From the NCBI RefSeq assembly GCF_964340395.1, contig NC_135556.1:15645600-15707599 (forward strand): 62,000 nt of DNA, given 5' to 3'. The notes under the pieces were generated by a model that was given only the letters and a program-made list of their open reading frames with translations, searched no databases and was not told the origin of the DNA. Position 1 is the first letter of the stretch; each line of letters starts with the position of its first letter. Below are positions 15,601-25,260 of this stretch, one piece after another. The translations under genes were made by a program, and so were the position numbers. The DNA comes from Glandiceps talaboti. Lineage: Eukaryota > Hemichordata > Enteropneusta > Spengelidae.

Positions 15601-17975
15601 TTTGTTATGGAGGAAGATCGCTTAGCCGTAGGCAGCGAAATTATACAACGACTGAACGTGAGGCTCTTGCAGTATTGCATGGTTTAGCTCAATGTGATGC
15701 ATATCTTCGTGGAAACCGTTTTACAGTAGTTACTGATCATGCAAATTTGCCATATCTATTCAAAACAAAAACATCTAGCGGTCGTATAGCCAGATGGGTA
15801 TTAAAAGTACAGGAATATACATTTGATATCGAACACAGATCAGGTTTGAGTATTCCACATGCAGATTGTCTATCAAGACGTAAATATCCAAAAGAGACAT
15901 ACAAAGATTCAGATTTTAGTACATCTGATACTTGCACAAGTCAGGCCACTCAAACTTACGATGTCACTCCCTCAGTGTTAACTCTGGAGATACCAGACAA
16001 TACTATCATACCTGAAATTGCACATATGCAAACAAAAACAGCTGATGATTCTATTGTTGATATAAGGTATTTATATGAGAAATCTGATAGTGAAGTTGCA
16101 TTAAGCCGGCAAAATAACTCGCGAAACTCAGAGATTACTTCTTCACTTAATAACGTTATAGATGTTGATGACTTCGACATAAGGTCGGAACACATGTCAA
16201 AATTGCAAAGAGCAGACCGGCACATAAAGCCTATTATAGCTTATTTGGAGAATGGTGAACTACCAAAAGAAGCAAAACATGCACAAAAATTAATTCAAGG
16301 ACATGCGAATTATGTGTTATTAAACAATGTCCTATACCATTATTGGTCCCCCACAGGAAAGTCGTACAAGGCGAAAGATTGTATTAGACAACTTGTCGTG
16401 CCTAAAACATTACAACTTTACATACTAAAGCGAATTCATGATGATGTCACAGGAGGTCATTTGGGAACTTCAAGGACATTACATGCGATCAGAACAAAAT
16501 ACTATTGGGATAATCTACTTAAGGACGTCAATGATTATGTAGCTTCATGTTCTCATTGTCATATGAGAAAAAGAGGGCGTCGTTATAGAAGTCAATTATT
16601 GCCAATACCTGTTAATGGTTTAATGGACCGCATTGGTTTTGATTTCTTAGGCAAATTAAAGACTACGAAACGCGGAAACAGTTACATTCTGGTAGTTACA
16701 GAATATCTTTCCAAGTTTGCATGGGCCTTCGCTCTTCCGAATACTCGGGCGGAAACAGTCGCTAAGGTATTATTTGAGGATATTTTTTGTGTATATGGAT
16801 TCCCAAATTCCGTGTTATCAGATCAAGGAGCATCGTTCATGTCACATCTTATTAAGGAAGTATGTAGATTTTTTGATATTACAAAGACACGTTCATCTGC
16901 ATATCACCCAGCATGCAACGGGCTCACTGAACGTATGAACAGTACGCTTTTAAATATGTTATCAATGTATACATCAGACGAATCTGATGATTGGGATGTA
17001 TATCTCCAATCTGTGTTATTTGCATATAGGGCCACACCCCATGAAACTACGAAAATGTCACCTTTCAAAGTGATGTTCGGTACTGAACCTAGACTTCCGG
17101 TTGATGCTGAAATATTACCGCGACTAGGTGTATCAAGGAATGTCGATTTTCATCTTCATGAAATGGCAAGATGTAGAAACATGGCGATACAGTTAGCAAA
17201 GGAGAACATAACAAAGGCACAAGTAGTTATGAAAATGCGTTATGATGCAAAAGCGAATACATCACATAAGTTTACAGTAGGTGATATAGTGTATCTTCAT
17301 CATCCAGCCGTAAAAGTTGGATGCAGTCCAAAGTTTCATCATCCATTTCGGGGACCTTTTCGTATCAAGGAACAAGTCTCACCTGTCAATTTCAAACTTC
17401 AATATATTGACAGTTCTAAGAAATACAATAAGGTGATTCATGCAAATAGGTTAAAACATGCCCGTTTACGGCCAGACCATCTTCTAAGTGGCAGAAATAC
17501 TGACATGCACACTTCAGACGATGTAGAAGATAGCCAAGGCATTGATCCGTTAGTGAACCAAAGAACACAAAGTACAAACTACCATTTACAATCTGATACA
17601 GAATTGTATAGCATCCCACAGGACCAGAGTGCTCCTGAAACAGGAAGCAAGCAAATACAGACTACAGCCTCTAAAACTTGGCGTAACAATGTACGCACAC
17701 GTGCTGAGAGACGGAGGTTAGAACAGAGTGTTGAGAATGACTCTGATGTAAATACTGATAAAGACGACAATGATAACTATTTTAGTATAGAGAAAATTAT
17801 GAAAGGACGGTACAAAAATGGTCAATTGCAATATCTAATCAAGTGGGCTGGATTTTCATCCGACAAAAACTCATGGGAACCTAGTCAGAATCTGAACAAA
17901 GCTGCATTAGAGGTCCTCAAACGTGCACCAGTTCCAATTATGGGGTCACCAAAAGGCAAACAAAAATGTCCATAA
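12627..17975 (+). CDS. gag-pol: Gag-Pol polyprotein of Ty3/gypsy element, single ORF, C-terminal chromodomain
   Basis: The 1782-residue ORF starts at an ATG in good context (A at -3, G at +4). In order it has a retrotransposon Gag domain (about 50-185), a CCHC zinc knuckle at C322, C325, H330, C335, aspartic protease with DTGA at 397-400, reverse transcriptase with catalytic D760 and YVDD at 822-825, and RNase H with YTDAS from 969. Integrase follows with an HHCC zinc module beginning H1271 and catalytic D1339, D1399 and E1435 (exact D-35-E spacing). A GPY/F-type module lies near 1576 (RGPFRI) and a chromodomain from about 1718 (YFSIEKI...YLIKWAGF...WEP). Gag and Pol are fused with no stop or frameshift, unlike the many gypsy elements that use frameshifting. 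The products package and copy the RNA and insert the cDNA; chromodomains in chromoviruses are known to guide integration to marked chromatin. Confidence 0.97.
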   Translation: MDELNQQNEHGHEFADVINDLRQRINTINVVSDILPLKYSGNDSPDLWLPKFNAYVAFKGYNDRQRRNLFGLFMKGNAELWFATLHDDILENWNDLVEAFLLQFHHGKPRWKLDSELDSLRQQHGESVQEYAIRVKHMCHQCQRNQDELLSRFIQGLCPSIMKFTVTNNPVDFEQACAFARRFEIIDSLSDTNGNTKDFKKTVQNNCDSSKDSVTSEDRHLTSVNSVDNIQYGQTVEQLQQTLISQQVQPQRSLTQWDEREFLNDKVSEEYIPHNYFQSDSNFQPFYPNQFECPSCDGQQHHNCNNRNRFSRSSSKHLRRKCYNCQKHGHIASQCRQKRPFHTSNSTVKHAGGIKVNTSSMLNKPSLSNMEIDDFKVSNNNMINVDIYNHKIPALIDTGATNSVICTTLLKKIPKLNRLRISKSQHRSINLPSGHQLPIIGTIVIPVRFGNRCINMPVHIIRDLHKNLIIGMDFLTKHKAVVDIASRKLSLRSALLMRANEKCLIPANSECIITARLRKNYPNGVLGITPNISSLSHLGLATARVLTKTHNNLVSVRIVNTNDKDIILRRNTRLGSFSPLPNDTELYHFDSDLHTRDRTAVNTTTTQGQDEFFSQFNLNEDDLTNQQLHDLRSILWKHRDAFVDKSGRLGYCDLIKHRIELEPNARPVSRPPYRVSPEKRNEIRRQLDNLLDQGIIKPSTSPYSSPLLLVKKPSGAGWRLVVDYRELNKQTVPIVFPLPGVTDAIDMVGSQAPKYFTTLDMTSGFWQLAINDKDSYKTAFVSLDGKFEWKTLPQGLRNSSCSFQQTMQFLFRKMLWENLVIYVDDLILFSKTFSDHLDHLEMVLTRLRSANLKLGPKKCHFAKREVKFLGHILNENGIATDPNKIQAVKTFPVPKNVKQLKSFLGLAGFYRKFIKDFSKIAGPLYDLFKKDKKFVWDDKCQQAFDALKHALVNAPLLGYPRYGQPFILYTDASAYSVGYVLAQNQDNVEHPICYGGRSLSRRQRNYTTTEREALAVLHGLAQCDAYLRGNRFTVVTDHANLPYLFKTKTSSGRIARWVLKVQEYTFDIEHRSGLSIPHADCLSRRKYPKETYKDSDFSTSDTCTSQATQTYDVTPSVLTLEIPDNTIIPEIAHMQTKTADDSIVDIRYLYEKSDSEVALSRQNNSRNSEITSSLNNVIDVDDFDIRSEHMSKLQRADRHIKPIIAYLENGELPKEAKHAQKLIQGHANYVLLNNVLYHYWSPTGKSYKAKDCIRQLVVPKTLQLYILKRIHDDVTGGHLGTSRTLHAIRTKYYWDNLLKDVNDYVASCSHCHMRKRGRRYRSQLLPIPVNGLMDRIGFDFLGKLKTTKRGNSYILVVTEYLSKFAWAFALPNTRAETVAKVLFEDIFCVYGFPNSVLSDQGASFMSHLIKEVCRFFDITKTRSSAYHPACNGLTERMNSTLLNMLSMYTSDESDDWDVYLQSVLFAYRATPHETTKMSPFKVMFGTEPRLPVDAEILPRLGVSRNVDFHLHEMARCRNMAIQLAKENITKAQVVMKMRYDAKANTSHKFTVGDIVYLHHPAVKVGCSPKFHHPFRGPFRIKEQVSPVNFKLQYIDSSKKYNKVIHANRLKHARLRPDHLLSGRNTDMHTSDDVEDSQGIDPLVNQRTQSTNYHLQSDTELYSIPQDQSAPETGSKQIQTTASKTWRNNVRTRAERRRLEQSVENDSDVNTDKDDNDNYFSIEKIMKGRYKNGQLQYLIKWAGFSSDKNSWEPSQNLNKAALEVLKRAPVPIMGSPKGKQKCP

Positions 17976-19317
17976 TCATTTATAGATACAAAGAAAATTG
18001 CACCCATATACTCGATGAGAAAGGACTATTTTCACTTGAGCAGCGTGCATAATTTCTAGTGGTATTGATTCAAAGGGTATATTGAATTGCAATGAGAAAA
18101 TTACCAACCTACTTATGGTCAATCAGGTTACTTGTAATGAAAACTAAATTGACTTATTGGATTAATATTAATGGTCTTAATAGTTCTGTACAAGTCGTTA
18201 ACATACTGAAGATGTCAAATTTTAAACATGGATGAACAGCTAAGATGCCTGTAATGTTTAAATAATGACGTAGGGTTTCTTACACGACAATGATGGTGTT
18301 GGCGCGACTGACTTCTCTTGATGACTGTAACAGCTGATTAGTTAGTGTAACTTAAGGATAGCTGTAAGACAATACATTTAGGTCAGTGTTCTTGATAGCT
18401 GATATCAGGGTGAAATCACAAGTTACTAGACTTAGATTACTTGAATAACATTGACTAGTTAATTTTGACTTCACTAAACAAAGACGACGTCACTGACACA
18501 CACTTTTATGCTACACCATTTTTCATAATATTGATTTCGTCTGCAGTTAAAGATTCAATTTGGAATATGATCACGAATATGGCATGCTGACCATTTGTCA
18601 GTGACAATTTTCAATATTGGCGTGATGAAATATTTAAGAGTTAATATTTATTCATAGCATAGATATTTAATGTCATCATTTGATTTTACGAGACAGATAC
18701 CTACATTCCTTTCAGATAGGAATACTTATGTTATAATTTAGTTATGTACACGATGAATCGGGTATAACTTGGTCAACATTAAAACATTCTCCTATTTATA
18801 TTTCTTTATGTTCAACTTTTAAATGCTGCAGATATAATATTCCTAGCAAAGTTCTTCAGACCTGAGAATTCTATTGATGACTGTACTTGTCTGGTAGTGT
18901 TAATGAAAATAGAGGGGGCCCGAACAGTACGTTATGGATGGTCATATCTATCAGTATGATTGTGTGAATGATTGAAAAAGACTGGCCAGTCGAACGTATG
19001 TTTGTGATGTGATTGAGAAGTACACAATTCAATAGCCAACTCAGGATTTAATTATTCTACGATTCAATTTTCGAATTATCTGTGATGTCTCTCTTTGATG
19101 TCATTTATTCATTGAAGTACATGTTGACTAAATAAGTATATCTGGTTCGGAATTTGAGATTTTAGCACTCTTAGTTTTCAAGGGTCGTATAAATTTTACA
19201 TTTCTAACACTTCATACGAAACAGCATTAATTACTTCTAAGACTTTTCAATTTTCATTTATGAAGGGTAAATTATTTTTTAGATATTTTAGTCTGTAACG
19301 AGGGCGTTACAAATTTT
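17976..19317 (+). other. Noncoding 3' region of the gypsy element
   Basis: About 1.34 kb between the pol stop and the polypurine tract contains no ORF of useful length and nothing env-like. It is longer than the short 3' region of many chromoviruses and may hold packaging or regulatory sequence. Confidence 0.7.
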
Positions 19318-19332
19318 GGAAAGAGGGGAAAG
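19318..19332 (+). other. Polypurine tract
   Basis: GGAAAGAGGGGAAAG directly abuts the TGTCACAG start of the 3' LTR, the expected site of plus-strand priming. Confidence 0.88.
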
Positions 19333-19912
19333 TGTCACAGATGACATATTTATATTTTCAGTAAACTGAATATTTTAACAACATCGCATGGCCTAGTTTG
19401 ACTGAAAGGTCAATAGACTGTCTCAAGGATATTGGATTTAGACCACACAGGATTCCAAGCATACTCGAATACATGAGACGACAGTCTGCATTTCATAAAT
19501 ATCTAGGATTCATAGTGATCATTCATCAATGTTTTAAAATTACTTTTAGGGTATTATAACGCCCATGAAAACTCTATATGGAGTGCATTAATTATTTGGC
19601 CATTGGCCATGCGTTATGTATATTTAGACTTTAAGGACGTCACAATAAAGCACACTGAGACAGGCACTTCAGGTCAGATTTGGCAAGAGGACTTGGCTTC
19701 GCGGAAAGTCAATGAACGAGGCACTATGCTGGGTGTTTGCCTTCGTCTCGAGTGTAGATTTATACACAAACTGTGTAGTCTGAGCTAATTCCCTTTAAAG
19801 TTCAAGTGTGATCCTGGTACGTACATACAGAAGTTGAGTCAGATATGAGATATGAGAGTGATTCGGGCGTTATTACTTGGTCTATCAGCTGTGTGCGAAG
19901 ATCAGTAGTAAT
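19333..19912 (+). repeat. 3' LTR of the gypsy element
   Basis: Copy of the 5' LTR with no difference seen; AATAAA lies at 19644-19649. It is followed by AATACCACATTC, giving the right copy of the AATAC duplication at 19913-19917. Confidence 0.93.
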
Positions 19913-20024
19913 AATACCACATTCACCTGAGCTGTTCGTGATAACCGAATGGGGTTTTACACGGTATCAAGCAGAATCAAAAGCATGAACAACTTTTGAA
20001 TTCGAAGAGTGATGATCAAGAGCT

Positions 20025-20050
20025 TATAAAGCAAAATCACATTCGTTCAG
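20025..20050 (+). promoter_or_regulatory. Candidate core promoter for the receptor gene
   Basis: TATAAA at 20025-20030 is followed 17 bases later by TCAGTAC, which resembles an initiator. It lies about 110 bp after the 3' LTR and about 0.46 kb before a good splice acceptor. The TATA-to-initiator spacing (about 24) is shorter than usual, so this is a weak call. Confidence 0.22.
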
Positions 20051-20509
20051 TACAATACCACACCTTTCGATGTTTGTTTCATTGTTTGTACCTTCGGGTC
20101 TTCTGTTAGCATATCAATAGTCGGTATATGCGAAACATGCCAAAATTCACTGTTAAATTGGACAGATGTAAATAGTAATGCGCAGCCGTAGGAGAAATGA
20201 CAAGGACATGGTTAATGAATTTCACTTCATATTTACATAAATATTGTAACGCGTACGATAGCACAATAATTTATATATCCATAAACATACTTAGTGTTTG
20301 TAACTTCACCGATGTTGGGATTCGTCCAACGTCACGTGATCTCTAAATGAGTTAACCTACGTATGACGTAGATGATACCAACATTGTGTATGTCAAATAC
20401 TGAGAGTGTATACACATAGTTGGCAGATATGCAGTGGCTGGCATAACAATTGGTCGTGTCCAATTCTGCTCCCCGAACTACTACTAACAGTCGAGTTTGC
20501 TTTTCACAG

Positions 20510-21034
20510 TCTTAAAGGCGCTTGAACTTCAGACGAAATAAGTGCAGACAAAAGAAGCGAGAAGTATCAGCAACGTCGATATTGACAATGGCATTCTTCG
20601 AGCAATACAGCAACACAAATTTCACACAACCGCCGGAGTATTGGGCTGATTTAAGAGCTGAAATTATCGCGTATATGCTTAACCGATCAGCTACGGAAGG
20701 AAGATACTGGGACCGCAAAGAGATAGCCGTCAATCGCACCGGGGATAGCGAAGAAATAAATTACCAATATATTGGCCTTCCAGACAGCTGGGTAACAGCT
20801 TTAATATGTGCTTTCAGTTTCAACATAGCGCTTTCAATAATTGGCAATGTCATAGTTCTTGTCGTGCTTACGTGTGGTCGAACAAAGTCGGATTTGAATC
20901 TTTTCCTGGTGAACCTGTCCCTTGCTGATTTGACCATGGCTATTTTCTGTATGCCATTTACCTTCACCACTATAATGTATGGACATTGGATTTTCCGACC
21001 TGAAATGTGTCCGACCGTGGTATTTCTGCAACAG
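20510..21034 (+). CDS. First coding exon of the GPCR (5' UTR part, N-terminus, TM1, TM2 to start of TM3)
   Basis: Coding begins at 20588 and ends CAACAG before GTAAAT at 21035, 149 codons, phase 0. A TACTAAC branch-point-like sequence (about 20481-20488) followed by TTTGCTTTTCACAG ending at 20509 suggests this exon begins at 20510 and that an untranslated first exon lies upstream. An in-frame extension upstream of the ATG exists but has no ATG, so 20588 is the start used. Confidence 0.88.
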
Positions 21035-24000
21035 GTAAATACTATAAAATTTCTTGTAAACGGTTACTCTTCATCAGAAATGTTCTACATATTTCGGCCA
21101 AATATGTCTGTGTTTTTGTGTGTAAAAGCAGACTTAGCGTTGTTGAATTTCAGAATTAATGCACGACAGTTTATGTTCCTGCCCAATATAAACATTGCTT
21201 TTAGTAACTATAGAAAAAAAATATAAACGAGTTGCTTGCACACCAAACAACATAGGTATAATTTCAGTGCGAAAATACTTAAACTTAGTATAAATGTAGT
21301 GGCAACTGCAAACATTAAAGCTAACACCGCAAAAGTAGCATCTGTAACGTTATTTGCCAAGGTGAAAAGACAATGCATGCATGTTATCCAATATGTCACA
21401 ACGGTGTCTTTGCAATGATGCCAAAGCTCTAAAGGGGTTGTTGATTTTAAACAAGAATATCGTACTCCGTACTAAAGAACTAACATCTGCTGTTTTAACC
21501 ATTCTGTTACATGTAAAAGTGCCTGATATTTCACATTTACCTTTCTCAGTAGTAGATTGCAATTTACGTCTACAGTTCAATACATTATTGCTCTTTCATA
21601 AGGAGGAGGTAAATATTCCTTTGAGTTACACGTGCAATGTCGTTACCAAAAACGCAAGCTGTAAAAACAAAATATATCCCCCACCCCAGGGCGAAAAGAA
21701 CATCCAAAATTTCATTTGTGGGTTTGGACACAGACGAATACGTATGTATATGGTTGTCAATGATATTCATTGAAGACATACGCCATCGCATCACCTTTCG
21801 TGAAACGTTCTACTATGTCAACTCACAAATCATGATGTTACAACGTGTTAACTCGGCGACTTCTATATTCGATGTCTTGATGGAAATATAATACTTTGAT
21901 CGAAGAGCCAAGTATTGAAGTCCTATCAGATATGTTACTCGGTGAATGCAAATAATGTCCAGTCAAATGGATGAAAATCATTGCATAGACTTTAAAAGAG
22001 ATCCACTCGCACCAGACGTCTCCCATCTGTGCAATCGATAGGCAAATGAATTACTCGTTGAAGCGCTTCTTCATTGGTGTCGGTTTGGTTTCAATTTAAC
22101 TGTTGTGAGACCGCTGGAGTTGTAACAACGTCAGTGACTGATTTTACTATTCGTTTCTGTGTTTCCAAAGAATTCGTGATATGTTGATAATATGCCAATC
22201 ATTTAACGTAATGGGCTGTTAAATGACAGCGTTTAAAGACATTAAAAAAACTCTAGCTAAAGTTTGAGTTCTCCTTAGTATTGTCACTGACTTGACATTT
22301 TCAGATTCTGTATACAAATAATATGACTAAAATGCACGAGTAGTAATAAATGAATTTATCAATCGATATATCGATCTATCAATCGATGTGCATTGTTTCA
22401 GATATTTTCAAAGTATTTTCGACAAATTTCTATGATTTTGCCCAATCATAGCAATAATTTGTATTTTAAAACATTCACAACATATTGTCTTCTTTAGGAA
22501 TAGATTCTGAACCCTATGCTAATTTCCAACGTTCCATTTTTAAAATTAAAGAGAAAAATAATTGTTCGCATAAATGGATTCAAGTTGATACGTTTTTATC
22601 TTGACTTATCAACACAGTGATTGAAATGGTACGTATAGATACCGGCAGTAAACTAGCGTACGTATGTGCTTGACAGCCGGAACTATAAGTTTACAAGGCC
22701 CCGGCTTTTAATTTCCCCAGCGAATTTTCCCTTATCACATCGCATTTTCAACATCGTCTAAGTGGTGAGTGTAGAATTGGTCAAAGTTAGTCGGACTCTG
22801 CTTAGAATGGATAATATAATATATTTTGTACGATAAGGCTTGAAGTGCGCGGCATAAGTAAATGAAAGGCGGAAGTTTTTGAAGCTGTTCGGTGAATAAA
22901 AGCAAATACAATGTATATCATTGCCATTTGCCAATCTATCCTTGGACTTGGAATGTCAACGTCGGTTCAAACGTGACTATCAAACTTCTAAACCCTACTG
23001 TTCGACTGCCCATATCATTCTGTATCCGAGACTACCAACCACAACAAGTCTTACTTCTAGACTAGCTAGAATCCAGTCCATTGGTTTTTGTAATTATAAA
23101 TATTTGTGTCTTACATAGAGATCCCGAAGGAATGCAACTGCTAGTGAAAACGTGCATATATATCGCGGTGTACATAACATAGATATAATGGTTAATGCAG
23201 CCAACATATTAACCACCAATTTGCACCAGACGTTGACTGTGGTTAATAGGTTTCATATGGGGACATTGGATGTTTGGGGATAACTTTTCATCTCCGATAG
23301 AAATATTAATATTGACAGATTGTGTACAACTTATCAATCCAATATTCATTACTTTTAAGAATGGCAAATATGTAAATAATTGAAGATAAAAAGGTCAATG
23401 ATTTTTATCCATTACGAACTACGTTATGATAGATGATACATTGATTGTAATCAGTCATAATACCACTGTTATAATGGATATAGCTTAAAATAGAATAATT
23501 ACTATAGTAACGATAGTATTCACATAAACACATACTTAAACCTCACCTAAACGAAATGCCCCAAGACATGAACGTTACTTTTACGCTTCTCTATCTTTTT
23601 TCCCTCGATCTAAGCCTGTATTTGGATACTCGCTCTGAAATAATCTGAGCAAGCAAACACAAACCTATAACCGTCGTTCTTGCTTAACTCTGAATCCGAA
23701 GTTTTAGATAATGTGATATGTAGGCGAATTTGGTAGAATCGTTGTGGATGTACATCCATTGTGCTATTAAACGGTTCAGTGTAAGTGTTATTTAATAGAA
23801 ATGATAACGGATAATGTTGTCATGGCACGCGATCCCTTATTTATGACACTCCAACATTGCACTTAAAAATAAGCGTACATGTATACGCTTTACTTTCAAG
23901 ATGGCAACATCTCTCATACTGAGATATATCAGCACAAAAACTTGAAACTTTCACTTCAAATCTAATGATTGAATCTCGTGTTGTAATTTGATCTTGTGTT

Positions 24001-25209
24001 CTATTGCCCAATGCGTTGTGGATAACATGTCTCGAGTTTTTATGGATTTAGTACTACAAGTCAGGGGCGCCGGAACTGCTCGACAGCCTGTAGCCATTTA
24101 TCACCATTAGCTCTTTCAAATCTCTTCGACCTTCCAATTTGTATGGTATTCTGCCTATTTCAGAAAATATCTTGGTTTCAAGAGTTCAGTCATCAGTATT
24201 GCTTAAAGAGCGTGCCGCAAATGTCCAATAAGAAGTGATGATTTTCTCGTCGAGGATGTTGAAATAAATAATATATTTGATATCCGCGCATTTGTGAGAC
24301 ATGCTCTATTCAAGTGAAACATTAAACCATCTACAGTCATGAAGACAGATTATTACAAAACTCAAATACACAAATCCAAACTCAAAACCCACTAATAATT
24401 GATTCGAAAGAAATCAACTGGATTGGATTATATTCGAAAGAGACAGTGGATTATGATATTTATGTCTGTTCTTCCGTGTAACAAGATCCTTTCTGACCAA
24501 TTAAGTAAAAGTAATTAAAAACTAGTAATACAGATTAAACCAGTAAATCATCCGCATTGATAAATGCTGGGGATTTGCAAAGATCTGTGTACTTTTAGAT
24601 CAATAGATATATTGTCAATTTGATATCAGTATTGCACTAGATTTGGACTGAGTGTACCCCAGCTCGGTATAGTTATTCGTGACGATTTGCAGCCTTACAG
24701 TAAAGGAATTTGTAACATATAGAAATGCAAAATATTCCTCAGATGTTGGGGGCTGAAATAGCAATCGTCAAAATGTTTAGTCACTCAAAATTCTGAAGAG
24801 TCAAGGAAGCGTGTAAACAACTCTTCTCGATCAACTCTACACGTTCTTTTAGTCCAAAATGTAAGCTAAATAATGTCTCTCCAACAATATACTGTGGTAG
24901 ATATTTATCAATAAGTTAGGAAAATAAAAAAGAAAGGAACATAAGAACAAACATTTGCAGTCATTATCAAGGTCTAAGAGGCATTTCTATCCTTACTACT
25001 ATGTGATTTGAAAAATGAAAAAGTAATTAAAATTACCTCATAGAAATAAAATTAATATGCTAATTAGTATACTTAATATGTACGGATTTCATTGCTTTTA
25101 GCTATTGCCTTATAAAATATATGTTCCAAATTTTAGATCAATTAAGCAAAGTAGTTCTTGTAAATTTGATGACACAGCCAGAGACAGAAAGCCGGAAGGA
25201 CTGACGGAT

Positions 25210-25260
<51 letters not shown>

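Larger units (their letters stand above)
11902..19912 (+). mobile_element. Full-length Ty3/gypsy LTR retrotransposon with chromodomain
   Basis: The element is about 8.0 kb: 5' LTR 11902-12481, PBS at 12484, one gag-pol ORF 12627-17975, a 1.34-kb noncoding region, polypurine tract 19318-19332 and 3' LTR 19333-19912. AATAC occurs just before the 5' LTR (11897-11901) and just after the 3' LTR (19913-19917), a 5-bp target duplication. The LTRs showed no difference in a line-by-line reading. Pol order PR-RT-RNaseH-IN identifies Ty3/gypsy, and the C-terminal chromodomain points to the chromovirus group. No env-like ORF follows pol. All catalytic motifs are intact, so the copy may be autonomous and is very young. 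Confidence 0.96.

Noticed and set aside
13088-17770. Several antisense frames of 60-120 codons inside gag-pol
   Set aside because: Shadows of the retrotransposon ORF on the opposite strand.
20522-20587. N-terminal extension of the receptor upstream of 20588
   Set aside because: It begins with TTG, has no ATG and includes the probable 5' UTR; the 20588 ATG has an excellent context.
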